DNA of 64,000 nucleotides from Bacteroidota bacterium (GCA_027593175.1 JAQCJI010000002.1:1-64000), one strand, 5' to 3'. Positions 36,489 to 45,845 are shown, numbered from the stretch's first letter. Program-made: numbers and translations. Notes: generated by a model not told the origin, from the sequence alone.

Positions 36489-36965
36489 TTATTTCCCAAT
36501 AGGGAACTGGAGACCAAAGCGGAAGTAGGTTTGCTGTATGCCCTGGCTTTGAAATTTGAATTCCGAACTAATTCCTACCCAGCTGTTGATGGGGACCACT
36601 GCACCAACACCCACATTGGCGCCATTTAAGTTTCTACGTGTACCTGCTGTGGTTGGCTGAGGATTTTCAGTAGTTAAGCTATAGCCACTGACCACATAGA
36701 CCTGAGATTTTCCTTGAGACAGGTAGTACCGTAGGTCTGCACTAAAGTTGCTCGCTCTACCTATTGCTGGGAAAATTTGAGTGAAGCTCGGCACCAATCC
36801 AAACTGGGGAGCAAAAAAATACTCCCAACCAACTCCAATACCAGGCTCCTCCATTCTCATCCCATATTGGCCCAAAACATGAAGCCTTGAATCACCTTGT
36901 TCTTGTGCCTGCAGGGTGCTTATTGTGCCAAAAATCAGGGAAGTCAAGAGAAGCAAGTTTTTCAT
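36489..36965 (-). CDS. Small outer-membrane beta-barrel protein
   Basis: A 158-residue protein with a cleavable signal (MKNLLLLTSLIFGTISTLQAQ). Alternating hydrophobic strands and a C-terminal aromatic segment (FRFGLQFPIGK) indicate an 8-stranded barrel. No known ligand motif is visible. It lies 45 nt after the large plug-domain protein on the same strand, so the two are probably co-transcribed. Function unknown; it could be a partner of that protein. Confidence 0.75.
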   Translation of the reverse strand: MKNLLLLTSLIFGTISTLQAQEQGDSRLHVLGQYGMRMEEPGIGVGWEYFFAPQFGLVPSFTQIFPAIGRASNFSADLRYYLSQGKSQVYVVSGYSLTTENPQPTTAGTRRNLNGANVGVGAVVPINSWVGISSEFKFQSQGIQQTYFRFGLQFPIGK

Positions 36966-37010
36966 GGCAGCATTTTTTACGAAGCTAAGGAATACCTTGT
37001 AATCCCCAAA

Positions 37011-39695
37011 TTATTCCAAAATTTGGACCAATCGACCTAACCTTCCTCGTTGATCTATGCATTCTAGGATCAGTAAATGCCGCTTTGCAGTTTCAGAATT
37101 GTAATAAGACAGGGTAGCTTTTCCTTCTGGATTGGTAGTAATCTGTGGATTCCAATACAAGGTGGCGCGCTGGTCGGTCATGGAATTGGCTGAGGAGTTT
37201 TCCTTGTATTTTGGAGAGTAGAAAATACGAGGAGTGGAGTAACCACTGGACTTGGCTACTAAAGTGCCTCCCACAGAGGAATAGAAGGTGCTGGCACCTG
37301 TTTTAGTGTAGACTGCGATGACGCCATTTCCTCCTTGAGAACCAAATATTGCGGTGCTACCAGGGTCCTTAAATACCTCCACACTTTCCACATCTCGTGG
37401 ACTAACTTGGGCGAGTGTGCTCGCATCTACTGGCACATTGTTGAGCATGTACATGGGCTGTACCCCTGCTTGAAGTGAGCCCACTCCTCGAATAAGCACC
37501 GTTGCATTAAACCCATCAAAGGTAACGCGTACCCCAGCCACTCTACCCTGGATCAATTGAAAAATGTTGATAAATCCTTGTCCTCCTGGGATGTCTTCAG
37601 GTTTGATTACGGCATCCCCTTCTCCATAGATTTTTCGGGCTTGGGTTTGTTCCTCCTGAAGCGTCTCTGCCTCCACGGTGATCCCTTCCAGTTCCTTTTC
37701 CAAGAGGTTGGAGTTGAGCTGCTGCATCAAGTTTCGTTCGCCAACCGTTGCTGCCAATCCTTTGGGCCAGCTGCTGGTAGCGGGATATACTCCGCTGAGT
37801 TGGGTAAAGGGGAGTTTGGGAACAGCTATAGTGAGATCAATAAAATTTCTTGCGCGAAGGTCTTCTGCGGTAAGTGTGACTGTAACAGAATCTTGGTACC
37901 GAAGGTCTGTCAACAAGAAGTTTCCATCAGGCCCATATTCCGTCGAAAGGAGTTCAATTCCATCCCCTACGAGGGCTGTGATTTTTCCACCCCCCAATCC
38001 TTTTTTGGTGGGGATTTGTTCCTTTATTTTTCCTGAAATCGTAATTCCCTGTTCGATGTAGTACCCTTGGTCGGGGAAATGGTTTTGAAGCACATCCTCC
38101 CAATCAAATCGAGTCCAACCATGGGTAAGCATCACCAAGTCTAGTTCCTCGGCAGCATGGGGCAGATCTTTTCTAAAATAATACCCTGGGCTATAGACGG
38201 CCCCTTTCAGGTCACTTTGTAGGAGTAAATGGGAAAAGAGAGTTCCCTGCAGGTCACTTTGATCCTCCACTTGCTCCAGATCGACTACCGACAGTGAGAA
38301 GCTTGCAGGGGCAATGCTATCCAGGAAGGAACTCTTCAAAGCCAAGTTTACTTTTCCGCGGGGTCGGAGCGGTTCGCTTGGAGTAGATAGCTCGAGCGCT
38401 AACTCATCCTTATTTTGAACAAATACCAGTCGCTCTAGCAAGGGTCTTCCTTGCTCATCGAGTAGGGTAATCGTATGGATGCCACTTGGGAGCGTTTTCT
38501 TTGGAATGCGCACGCCCCAAATGCCATTTACTAGGGAACTTTGTGCCATGAAATTGATTAAGCCTCGAGTATGGGTCACAAGAAGGAGCTTGTTAGTTAC
38601 GCCTTCGCCTTGGATAATTGCGGAGATAAAGGTGCCGTCTTTTGGGTTTTGCACTTGAATGCTTAGCCCCTTATCCAAGACTTTTGGGAGTGGAATTCTA
38701 CGTGTCACTCCAAAAGTAGTATCCTGGATGAAGGCGATGTAATCGGACTTTTTGGGAGTGAAATCAAGTTTACCCAATCCAGCGTCATTGGTTGTAAACT
38801 GAGTACCCTCTTCGCCTTCTATTCTTACTTGAAGTTTGAGAGGGGTCCCATCTGGAAATACCGCTCGTAGGGCTAGTGTTGATTTTTTTCCAATAAGCCA
38901 GTTCCCTCCTTCTGGCAAAAATTGAATATCTGCAGCCTCCAAGGTATAGGGAAGCTTTATCTTCTGAATGATGTTGTACCCGCGGCTTTCTTCAAAAGTA
39001 AGTACAAGGTGTTGAGATGGATGAGGGGCATTGGGGATGGAAAAACTAAATTCCGTTGTTCCCTGGGCATTGAGCTGAAGAGGGTGGCTGTAAAGTTCCT
39101 CATCCCCTGCTACTGCCTGCAAATTGATTTGCCGATTGCTCAAGGGCTCACCGGCCGCATTGACCCCTTGAAGGGATAATTTGTACCGTACTTTACCATT
39201 TTCTACCTGGATGTCGAGCACCTCTAACTTAGGTAAAAAAGCACCGCCCAGGCCATCTACTACCTGCACTTGCTGCGTGAAAAAGTAATCTTCTCCAAAA
39301 TTTCGCATCCAAGTGGTGTAGGCCTTGAGTTGGTAGGTGCCTGTCTTTACAAAGTTTGGAAAGTTAAAATCTCCAGCACCGCGGCCATTTTCTAGGGAAA
39401 TAATTTTTTGAGCGATGCGTAAGCCATCTCCGTCAAACAAGTCTACAAAGAGGGTTTTGCTGAGTGGGGATGGGAGTTGCTCTCCTCCTGCGACTACATA
39501 GGCGGCAAACCAGAGATCTTCCCCAAGTGTGTAGGTAAATTTATCGAGGTGGAGGTAGGCTTTTTCAACTGGGAATTCTTCCTGGTAGCTCTTGAAGTAG
39601 TTTTGGATTTGCTTGGGCAGTCCTTCTTGAGCTAGTATAGGAACCGAAAAAATTAGGAAGCATAGAAAAAATAATGGGGGAAGGATGTACTTAAT
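37011..39695 (-). CDS. MG2/plug-domain outer-membrane protein with ATT start
   Basis: The track ORF begins at a TTG at 39440 and misses the N-terminus. The same frame is open upstream and encodes a signal peptide IKYILPPLFFLCFLIFSVPILAQ. No ATG, GTG or TTG precedes it in frame up to a stop at about 39750. The ATT at 39695 stands exactly where the Met should be, giving 894 residues. Macroglobulin-like beta domains (about 30-640) carry the MG2-type sequence of Bacteroidota, and a C-terminal TonB-dependent plug domain (VAGVRVTFDGFNATVLIRGV) ends near residue 830 without a barrel. It may bind a partner barrel. Either ATT initiation or a sequencing error is possible. Confidence 0.85.
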   Translation of the reverse strand: MKYILPPLFFLCFLIFSVPILAQEGLPKQIQNYFKSYQEEFPVEKAYLHLDKFTYTLGEDLWFAAYVVAGGEQLPSPLSKTLFVDLFDGDGLRIAQKIISLENGRGAGDFNFPNFVKTGTYQLKAYTTWMRNFGEDYFFTQQVQVVDGLGGAFLPKLEVLDIQVENGKVRYKLSLQGVNAAGEPLSNRQINLQAVAGDEELYSHPLQLNAQGTTEFSFSIPNAPHPSQHLVLTFEESRGYNIIQKIKLPYTLEAADIQFLPEGGNWLIGKKSTLALRAVFPDGTPLKLQVRIEGEEGTQFTTNDAGLGKLDFTPKKSDYIAFIQDTTFGVTRRIPLPKVLDKGLSIQVQNPKDGTFISAIIQGEGVTNKLLLVTHTRGLINFMAQSSLVNGIWGVRIPKKTLPSGIHTITLLDEQGRPLLERLVFVQNKDELALELSTPSEPLRPRGKVNLALKSSFLDSIAPASFSLSVVDLEQVEDQSDLQGTLFSHLLLQSDLKGAVYSPGYYFRKDLPHAAEELDLVMLTHGWTRFDWEDVLQNHFPDQGYYIEQGITISGKIKEQIPTKKGLGGGKITALVGDGIELLSTEYGPDGNFLLTDLRYQDSVTVTLTAEDLRARNFIDLTIAVPKLPFTQLSGVYPATSSWPKGLAATVGERNLMQQLNSNLLEKELEGITVEAETLQEEQTQARKIYGEGDAVIKPEDIPGGQGFINIFQLIQGRVAGVRVTFDGFNATVLIRGVGSLQAGVQPMYMLNNVPVDASTLAQVSPRDVESVEVFKDPGSTAIFGSQGGNGVIAVYTKTGASTFYSSVGGTLVAKSSGYSTPRIFYSPKYKENSSANSMTDQRATLYWNPQITTNPEGKATLSYYNSETAKRHLLILECIDQRGRLGRLVQILE

Positions 39696-39777
39696 GGAAG
39701 AAATGGAATAGTTATAAAACTTTATACCGATTTGGAGAGCTAAGGGTTGTTACGCGTATTTTTTTAAATCCTGAAGG

Positions 39778-40833
39778 CTAGAGTTGAGCCACCTCATTTT
39801 TATTGGCAAGTTGCCCACAGGCGGCATCGATGTCCTGTCCTCTGGACTTCCGTACCTTGGCAATAATTCCTTGCCCTTCAAGCACTTGGAGGTACATGTC
39901 CACGGCTTCTTGGGCAGCCTGTCTGAATTCCCCTTCATCAATAGGATTGTATTGTATAAGATTCACTTTGGAAGGGATGATTTTACAAAATTTTGCAAGG
40001 GCTTTGGCATGTCGTTCATCGTCATTGATTCCTTCCCAGATGACATACTCATAGGTTACCTTTCGCTTGGTACGTGTGTACCAAAAGGACAAAGCTTCAG
40101 CCAGGTCTTCAAGGGGGTTAATCTCGTTGATGGGCATGAGACGGGATCGAGTCTCATTGATGGCAGAGTGGAGGGAGATGGCAAGGTTAAACTTCACTTC
40201 ATCCTCTGCCATTTTTCGAATCATTTTTGGAATCCCTACCGTAGAGAGGGTGATTCTACGGGGAGCCATACCCAAGCCGTCTGAGGAGGTAATTTTTTCG
40301 ATGGCACTGATGACATTGGCATAGTTTAGCAGCGGCTCTCCCATCCCCATAAAGACGATGTTGGTCAATGGCCTTTTAAAATAAGTTTCTGCCTCGTCTT
40401 TGATGGCGACCACCTGGTCATAGATTTCATCGGAGTTGAGGTTTCGCATCCGTTTCAAGCGAGCGGTAGCGCAAAAATTGCAGTCTAGGCTGCAACCTAC
40501 TTGGGAAGAGATGCAAGCAGTAATGCGCTTTGTTGTTGGGATAAGCACGGATTCGACAATTTTATCATCGAAGAGTTTGACCGCATTTTTGATGGTGCCA
40601 TCACTACTGTGCTGCATCAAGCCCACACGGATGTGGTTGATGGTAAAGTGGGTTTTGAGTAGCTCGCGAGTGGAAAGTGAGATGTTGCTCATCTCATCGA
40701 AATTTTTCATCGACTTATTCCAAAGCCATTCATAGACTTGCTTGGCTCTGAACTTTTTTTCTCCCTCCTCCAAAAAGAATTCTTCTAATTCAGCTAAGCT
40801 TAATTTTCGGATGTCTTTTTTCTGAAGTTCCAC
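39778..40833 (-). CDS. rlmN: 23S rRNA (adenine(2503)-C(2))-methyltransferase
   Basis: A 351-residue radical-SAM enzyme that methylates A2503 of 23S rRNA, and A37 of some tRNAs. The cluster motif CSLDCNFC (CxxxCxxC) is near 113-120, ACISSQVGC precedes it and NIVFMGMGEPLLN follows. The catalytic Cys in AACGQLA is near the end. The start is a GTG at 40833, only 4 nt after a TATCTTTG -7 element, so translation may be leaderless or begin a little downstream. Confidence 0.95.
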   Translation of the reverse strand: MELQKKDIRKLSLAELEEFFLEEGEKKFRAKQVYEWLWNKSMKNFDEMSNISLSTRELLKTHFTINHIRVGLMQHSSDGTIKNAVKLFDDKIVESVLIPTTKRITACISSQVGCSLDCNFCATARLKRMRNLNSDEIYDQVVAIKDEAETYFKRPLTNIVFMGMGEPLLNYANVISAIEKITSSDGLGMAPRRITLSTVGIPKMIRKMAEDEVKFNLAISLHSAINETRSRLMPINEINPLEDLAEALSFWYTRTKRKVTYEYVIWEGINDDERHAKALAKFCKIIPSKVNLIQYNPIDEGEFRQAAQEAVDMYLQVLEGQGIIAKVRKSRGQDIDAACGQLANKNEVAQL

Positions 40834-40837
40834 GGCA

Positions 40838-40845
40838 CAAAGATA
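40838..40845 (-). promoter_or_regulatory. Putative -7 element TATCTTTG at rlmN
   Basis: TATCTTTG on the minus strand matches TAnnTTTG and lies 4 nt before the GTG start of rlmN. A -33 TTG is not seen. Confidence 0.4.
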
Positions 40846-40978
40846 GGGATTGAAATTGGGAAAGCAGACAGGAATGGGGGATGGTACTCAAAATTAATGG
40901 GGCGATACTTTCTATTTAAATTGCGAGTTTACTTCTTCCTTTTCTTGGAAAAAGAAGGGGATTCAAGAACATATCCCT

Positions 40979-40986
40979 TATTTTTG
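40979..40986 (+). promoter_or_regulatory. Putative -7 element of the ccm operon
   Basis: TATTTTTG matches the Bacteroidota -7 consensus, 24 nt before the ccmC ATG. No clear -33 TTG at the usual spacing was found. Confidence 0.45.
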
Positions 40987-41010
40987 TAGGGAAAATTCTA
41001 ACCCCTTCCT

Positions 41011-41685
41011 ATGCGCCAATCTTGGTGGAAATTTCTGACTGTAGGGCTTCTCTTGTATACACTCGTTGGAGGGTTGCTGCTGGAGGCTCCTCGGCTTCCA
41101 ATCTTGAATGAGACTATCCGTGCGCTACATTTTCATGTGACCATGTGGTTTGGGATGATTTTAATGCTTGTCGTTGCAGCATGGCATAGCGTGAAGTATT
41201 TGAGAAGCAATGATTTGAAGCACGATGATATGGCTTTGGAGTTTACCAATGCGGCGATTTTGTTTGGCGTACTGGGTATCGCTACGGGCATGTTGTGGGC
41301 CAAATTTACCTGGGGAGATTATTGGAGTGGAGATCCCAAGCAAAATGCTTCTGCCATCGGATTGCTTATGTATTTTGCCTACTTAATATTGAGAGGCAGC
41401 CTTTCAGATGGCCAGCAGCGCGGTAGAATTGCTGCAGTTTACAATTTGTTTGCTTTTGCCGCCTTTATCCCTTTGATTTTTGTTTTGCCTCGCCTTACCG
41501 ATAGTTTGCACCCAGGAAATGGTGGGAATCCAGGCTTCAATGCCTATGATTTGGACTCTAAACTCCGACTTGTTTTTTATCCTGCGATTATCGCTTGGAC
41601 ACTTTTGGGAACTTGGATAGCAACTGTTCGTGTTCGTATCCGTAGGTTAGAGCGAGAAGTGGAGGAAAATCTTGTAAACGATTAA
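41011..41685 (+). CDS. ccmC: Cytochrome c biogenesis protein CcmC (heme handling)
   Basis: A 224-residue six-helix inner-membrane protein of the CcmC/CcsA heme-handling family. The tryptophan-rich signature is TWGDYWSGDPKQNASA near 109-124, flanked by the heme-ligand His residues (FHVTMWFGM and SLHPGN). It would load heme onto CcmE at the periplasmic side. It is the first gene of a ccmC-D-E-F operon, followed by ccmD after 3 nt. The ABC subunits CcmA and CcmB are not in this window. Confidence 0.92.
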   Translation: MRQSWWKFLTVGLLLYTLVGGLLLEAPRLPILNETIRALHFHVTMWFGMILMLVVAAWHSVKYLRSNDLKHDDMALEFTNAAILFGVLGIATGMLWAKFTWGDYWSGDPKQNASAIGLLMYFAYLILRGSLSDGQQRGRIAAVYNLFAFAAFIPLIFVLPRLTDSLHPGNGGNPGFNAYDLDSKLRLVFYPAIIAWTLLGTWIATVRVRIRRLEREVEENLVND

Positions 41686-41688
41686 TCG

Positions 41689-41934
41689 ATGAAAAAAATA
41701 GTTGTATTCCTATTGATGATTTTTTCCTTTGCTGCACAGGCTCAAGAGAAAATAGCAGTAACGGCTGCTGATTACAGCAACAACGAAGTAGAGATGGCGG
41801 ATGTTATGCGAAGTGAAGGGAAAATTTATGTGTTGGTGGGAATCATTGTGTTGATTTTCCTCGGCTTATTAATCTATGTGATTCAAACAGATCGTAGGGT
41901 TTCCAAGTTAGAAAAAGTAGGACAAACTAAATAG
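41689..41934 (+). CDS. ccmD: CcmD family protein
   Basis: An 81-residue protein with a signal-like N-terminus (MKKIVVFLLMIFSFAAQAQ), a short acidic periplasmic segment, one transmembrane helix (IYVLVGIIVLIFLGLLIYVI) and a basic tail (RRVSKLEKV). Similar small proteins are encoded in Bacteroidota ccm clusters and probably help assemble the CcmC-CcmE heme-transfer complex. It starts 3 nt after ccmC and 9 nt before ccmE. Confidence 0.82.
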   Translation: MKKIVVFLLMIFSFAAQAQEKIAVTAADYSNNEVEMADVMRSEGKIYVLVGIIVLIFLGLLIYVIQTDRRVSKLEKVGQTK

Positions 41935-41943
41935 GAATTTGGC

Positions 41944-42360
41944 ATGAAGAAGGGACATATAATTGCCTTAGGAATTATTGCTGTAGCAATTGCAATCATC
42001 CTCAGCTCGATTGGTGATGCGAGTAGCTACGAGAGTTTCACCACTGCCTTAGAGATGAAGCATGATGGAGAGGACAAGGCAATCCATGTGGTGGGTAAGT
42101 TAAAAAAAGATGCAGTAGGTGAAGTTTCAGGAATAGAGATTCGGGAGGATAAAACTTCCTTTACTTTCCTTTTGGTAGACAACGAAGGCACTGAGCAAAA
42201 GGTGTTTTATAACCAGCCCGTGCCTGCAGATTTTCATCGATCTGAGCAAGTAGTGGTCATTGGTAGCTACCGAGATAAAGAAATCTTTGTGGCAGACAAG
42301 ATTCTCATGAAGTGTCCTTCCAAGTACCAAGAAACAGACGTGCAAGCTGCGGGCATCTGA
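41944..42360 (+). CDS. ccmE: Cytochrome c maturation protein CcmE, CxxxY variant
   Basis: A 138-residue periplasmic heme chaperone with one N-terminal membrane anchor (HIIALGIIAVAIAIILSSIG) followed by an OB-fold. The classical heme-binding His is replaced by Cys124 in MKCPSKYQE (CxxxY), as in the System I* cytochrome c maturation described for archaea and some bacteria. It would carry heme from CcmC to CcmF. It lies in the ccmC-D-E-F operon, with no ccmG or ccmH following. Confidence 0.9.
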   Translation: MKKGHIIALGIIAVAIAIILSSIGDASSYESFTTALEMKHDGEDKAIHVVGKLKKDAVGEVSGIEIREDKTSFTFLLVDNEGTEQKVFYNQPVPADFHRSEQVVVIGSYRDKEIFVADKILMKCPSKYQETDVQAAGI

Positions 42361-42388
42361 TGGTAAATTCTATTCCAAGTAAAATCGT

Positions 42389-44908
42389 ATGATAAATACC
42401 TTCGTGGGCAATTTTGGTCACCTAACAGCCTTGGTGGCCTTCGTGAGTGCCTTGGTTACCGCTTTTGCGTACAGTCAATACTTTAGGGCCAACGAACTGG
42501 AAAAAGCCAGTTGGCAAAGATTTAGTCGCATGAGTTTTTACATTCATGCACTATCGACTAGCTTGATCGCGTTATCCTTATTTGAAATCATCTACAATCA
42601 ACGGTACGAGTATTTTTACGCCTATTCCCATAGTTCCAAGGCTTTGCCAGTTCATTACATGATTTCCAGTTTCTGGGAAGGTCAGGAAGGAGCATTTATT
42701 CTGTGGGCATTTTGGAATGTAGTGCTTGGATTAATATTGGTACATACCAACAAGTTTTGGGAAGCACCAGTGATGGTAGTTTTTTCCTTAGTTCAAGCTT
42801 TCCTTATTTCCATGATTCTAGGAGTGGTGGTAGGGGATCTTAAAATTGGAAGCTCCCCCTTTATTTTACTTCGGGACGCCACTCAAGCACCGATTTTTGA
42901 TTTAAATCCGGACTTTATCCCAGAAGATGGTACGGGCCTCAATCCGCTCTTGCAGAATATTTGGATGGTGATTCACCCGCCCACCTTGTTTTTGGGCTAT
43001 GCATCTACCCTGGTTCCCTTTGCCTTTTTAATTGGGGGTCTTGTTACCAAAAAGTATGCAGAATGGATCCGTCCAGCCTTGCCTTGGGCAATTTTCTCGG
43101 CTATGATTTTGGGGATGGGAATTATCATGGGTGCTTATTGGGCCTATGTAACCTTAAATTTCGGGGGCTACTGGAACTGGGATCCAGTGGAAAATGCGGT
43201 GTATGTGCCTTGGCTGATCTTGGTGGCTTCTATCCACACGATGATTACGTTCAAGAAAAGTGCCACGGCATTGAAGACCTCCATCGTCTTGGTGATTCTC
43301 AGTTTTATCTTGGTGTTGTACGCTACCTTCTTGGTTCGCTCGGGGGTCCTAGGGGATGCTTCGGTGCACTCTTTTACCGATTTGGGTCTTTCTGGGCAGT
43401 TGCTGATCTATTTGCTATTTTTTATGGGAGTAGCGATTTTCCTTGCCGCTCGAGCTTGGAAGCACTTGCCTACATCCGAACGAGAGGCATCCGTTTATTC
43501 TCGTGAGTTTTGGATTTTCTTAGGTGCGATGACGCTAGGATTGATGTCCTTTCAAGTGATTTTGCCTACTTCCATTCCTGCTTGGAATGCTTTGATAGAA
43601 AGCTTTGGAGGAATTTCTAATATGGCTCCTCCAGCAGATCAAATAGGTTTTTATACCAAATTCCAACTTTGGTTTGCGGTAGTATTGGCATTATTAACTT
43701 CAGTAGGGCAGTTTTTCTGGTGGCAAAAAATCGATAGAAAAACCTTGGGAGAATCGTTAGTGGTTCCGTATGTAGTCTCGATCATCCTTTCCACAGTCGT
43801 TATTGTCTTGGCCAAGGTTTACGATTGGAAATACATAATCATTGTGCTTACAGGAATGTTTACCATTATAGCCAATGGATTTATTTTAGTCAAGTTGCTT
43901 AAAAAATCGACCTTCAAACTTGTTGGAGGATCCCTTGCACACATTGGCTTGGGGATGATTTTGATCGGGATCATGTTTAGTTCTGGCTATTCAGAAGTCA
44001 TCTCCATGAACATGTCGGGGTTGACTTACAGCAACAGTTGGGAGGATGAAATGAACAAGGAGCACGTATTGCTTTGGATCAACAAGCCTACTCAGATGAA
44101 GGACTACACGGTGATCTACCGTGGCAGACAAAAGAAAGCAGTAGGGATTCCCGAATACGTGCCTGCCAAAATTTTAGCTGCTACGGGTGAGGTGAATGAA
44201 GCGATAGCTTTGGAAGATTACAAAACCTACTTCAAAAAAGGAGATACCGTACAGTTGGTTTTGGAAGAGAATGATTACTTTAAAATTGATTACCTACAGA
44301 ACGAGGCCTTACAGTTTTCGCTTTCGCCCATGTCCCAGTTCAACGAAGGGATGGGGGGCTTGATTTCCTCGCCTGATTCCAAAATTTACCTCAATAAGGA
44401 TTTGTACACCTATGTTGCTGCGATGAATGATTTCGCAGATCCAGAATGGAAGGAAGATGAAACTTACGAAGTAAGCAAGGGGGAGCAATTTCATGTGTCT
44501 GACTTTGTTGCCTATTTTGATGGGGCCGAAGTACTCAAAGAAATTGATGGCTATACCTTGAAAGAGGGGGATGTGGCAGTAAAGGCTAAAATCCGTGTTC
44601 TAGATTACGATGTTGAAAAATTACTAGAGCCTACCTTTATCATTCGTGACAATCAGGTAGGGAAACTTCCCGTGATTGATTCTGAATTGGGAATCAAAAT
44701 CAGCTTGGAAAATATTCTCCCTGAGCAAAATAAATTTGTATTTAAGGTCAATCAATACCAGAAGGACTATGTGGTCATGAAGGCAATTGTTAAGCCTTAC
44801 ATCAATGTGCTTTGGATCGGAACGATTGTGATGTTGTTCGGATTTACGGTAGCCATTTACCGACGGTTTGATGAGTTTGTCAAAATGAGAGACAAAGGAA
44901 TTGAATAA
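42389..44908 (+). CDS. ccmF: Cytochrome c heme lyase subunit CcmF
   Basis: An 839-residue inner-membrane protein with about 14 helices and a large periplasmic domain near residues 520-800. It has the WWD-type heme-handling motif FGGYWNWDPVENAVYVPW near 252-269 and the conserved His regions around IWMVIHPP and HTMITF. It attaches heme to apocytochrome c at CxxCH sites. It is the last gene of the operon and ends in a strong hairpin. The length is slightly above that of E. coli CcmF because of the periplasmic region. Confidence 0.94.
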   Translation: MINTFVGNFGHLTALVAFVSALVTAFAYSQYFRANELEKASWQRFSRMSFYIHALSTSLIALSLFEIIYNQRYEYFYAYSHSSKALPVHYMISSFWEGQEGAFILWAFWNVVLGLILVHTNKFWEAPVMVVFSLVQAFLISMILGVVVGDLKIGSSPFILLRDATQAPIFDLNPDFIPEDGTGLNPLLQNIWMVIHPPTLFLGYASTLVPFAFLIGGLVTKKYAEWIRPALPWAIFSAMILGMGIIMGAYWAYVTLNFGGYWNWDPVENAVYVPWLILVASIHTMITFKKSATALKTSIVLVILSFILVLYATFLVRSGVLGDASVHSFTDLGLSGQLLIYLLFFMGVAIFLAARAWKHLPTSEREASVYSREFWIFLGAMTLGLMSFQVILPTSIPAWNALIESFGGISNMAPPADQIGFYTKFQLWFAVVLALLTSVGQFFWWQKIDRKTLGESLVVPYVVSIILSTVVIVLAKVYDWKYIIIVLTGMFTIIANGFILVKLLKKSTFKLVGGSLAHIGLGMILIGIMFSSGYSEVISMNMSGLTYSNSWEDEMNKEHVLLWINKPTQMKDYTVIYRGRQKKAVGIPEYVPAKILAATGEVNEAIALEDYKTYFKKGDTVQLVLEENDYFKIDYLQNEALQFSLSPMSQFNEGMGGLISSPDSKIYLNKDLYTYVAAMNDFADPEWKEDETYEVSKGEQFHVSDFVAYFDGAEVLKEIDGYTLKEGDVAVKAKIRVLDYDVEKLLEPTFIIRDNQVGKLPVIDSELGIKISLENILPEQNKFVFKVNQYQKDYVVMKAIVKPYINVLWIGTIVMLFGFTVAIYRRFDEFVKMRDKGIE

Positions 44909-44923
44909 ATTTTCAAATGGGAA

Positions 44924-44964
44924 GACAAAAAATAAAGGGGCGGCAAGCCCTTTTATTTTTTGTC
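44924..44964. terminator. Bidirectional terminator between ccmF and a HAD gene
   Basis: GACAAAAAATAAAGGGG pairs with CCCTTTTATTTTTTGTC as a 17-bp stem with one G-U pair around CGGCAAG. The A/T tracts on both sides make it act in both directions. It overlaps the stop of the HAD gene. Confidence 0.85.
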
Positions 44965-45771
44965 TAGAAAAATTCGCTCTAGGCTTACGGCTACCCCATC
45001 TTTTTTGTGGTGCAAGGTGAGTTCCTGCGCCACTGCTTTTACTTCCGCCAGGGCATTAGCTACAGCCACGCCCCAGCCCACCTGTTCCAGCAGGTCGATG
45101 TCGTTGTAGCCATCGCCGAAGGCCACTACTTCGTCCATCCCTATGGCATATCCTTGATCTAGAATTTTTTTCAACCCAGTGGCTTTGGAGATCGGTTTCG
45201 GCGCAATTTCTAGGTAAGTGTCTTTGGATCGGTAGAGGTGCAATTGAGTTCCTAGCCTTTGGAGAAGGGTTTGGTAGAGCTCACCGATTTTTGCTGGATC
45301 TCCCATGCACATCACCTTGTGGGCGCCATGATTGTCAGATTTCCAACGCTCAATGACTACTAAGGGGTCTATCCAAGAGGGAATAACTTTTGTGTTTTCA
45401 ATTTCGCGAAGTGCAAAATAATCTTCTTTTGGGGTATGCCATTCCTCCCCATTAAGTAGGCTAACATGAAGAGTAAGGTTATTTGCTAAATTAACTACTT
45501 CTTCTACCTGGTGAATTGGAATGGTGATGGATTCAAGTTCTTTTCCTTCCCCATCCAAAATTAGAGCGCCGTTGTAAGCGATTAGGGGTTCCTTAGGGCG
45601 CTTCAAGTCTTGAAGGAGGTACCGCATGGCAGCAGGCATGCGAGCGCTAGCTAGAAAAAACGGAATCTCTGGTGAAATGGAAGAGACAATTGAAATGAGG
45701 TTTGGGGAAAGCGAGCGCTCGGAGTTGAGGAGGGTACCGTCAATATCAGAGCAAATAGCTTTAAAAGTCAT
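44953..45771 (-). CDS. Cof-type HAD-IIB family phosphatase
   Basis: A 272-residue cytoplasmic HAD phosphatase. Motif I is CSDIDGTLLNS near 7-17, motif II lies in FFLASAR, motif III is a Lys in SKATGLKKIL, and motif IV is VAFGDGYNDIDLLE near 216-229. The large C2b cap identifies the Cof/YbiV type that hydrolyses sugar phosphates or flavin/pyridoxal phosphates. The precise substrate is unknown. It is transcribed leftward and alone. Confidence 0.92.
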   Translation of the reverse strand: MTFKAICSDIDGTLLNSERSLSPNLISIVSSISPEIPFFLASARMPAAMRYLLQDLKRPKEPLIAYNGALILDGEGKELESITIPIHQVEEVVNLANNLTLHVSLLNGEEWHTPKEDYFALREIENTKVIPSWIDPLVVIERWKSDNHGAHKVMCMGDPAKIGELYQTLLQRLGTQLHLYRSKDTYLEIAPKPISKATGLKKILDQGYAIGMDEVVAFGDGYNDIDLLEQVGWGVAVANALAEVKAVAQELTLHHKKDGVAVSLERIFLDKK

Positions 45772-45845
45772 GGTAGCAAAGTGGATAGGAAAAATTAGAG
45801 GATGTTAATTTCTAAAAATTCAATTTAAATCTAATCTTGAAGAGA

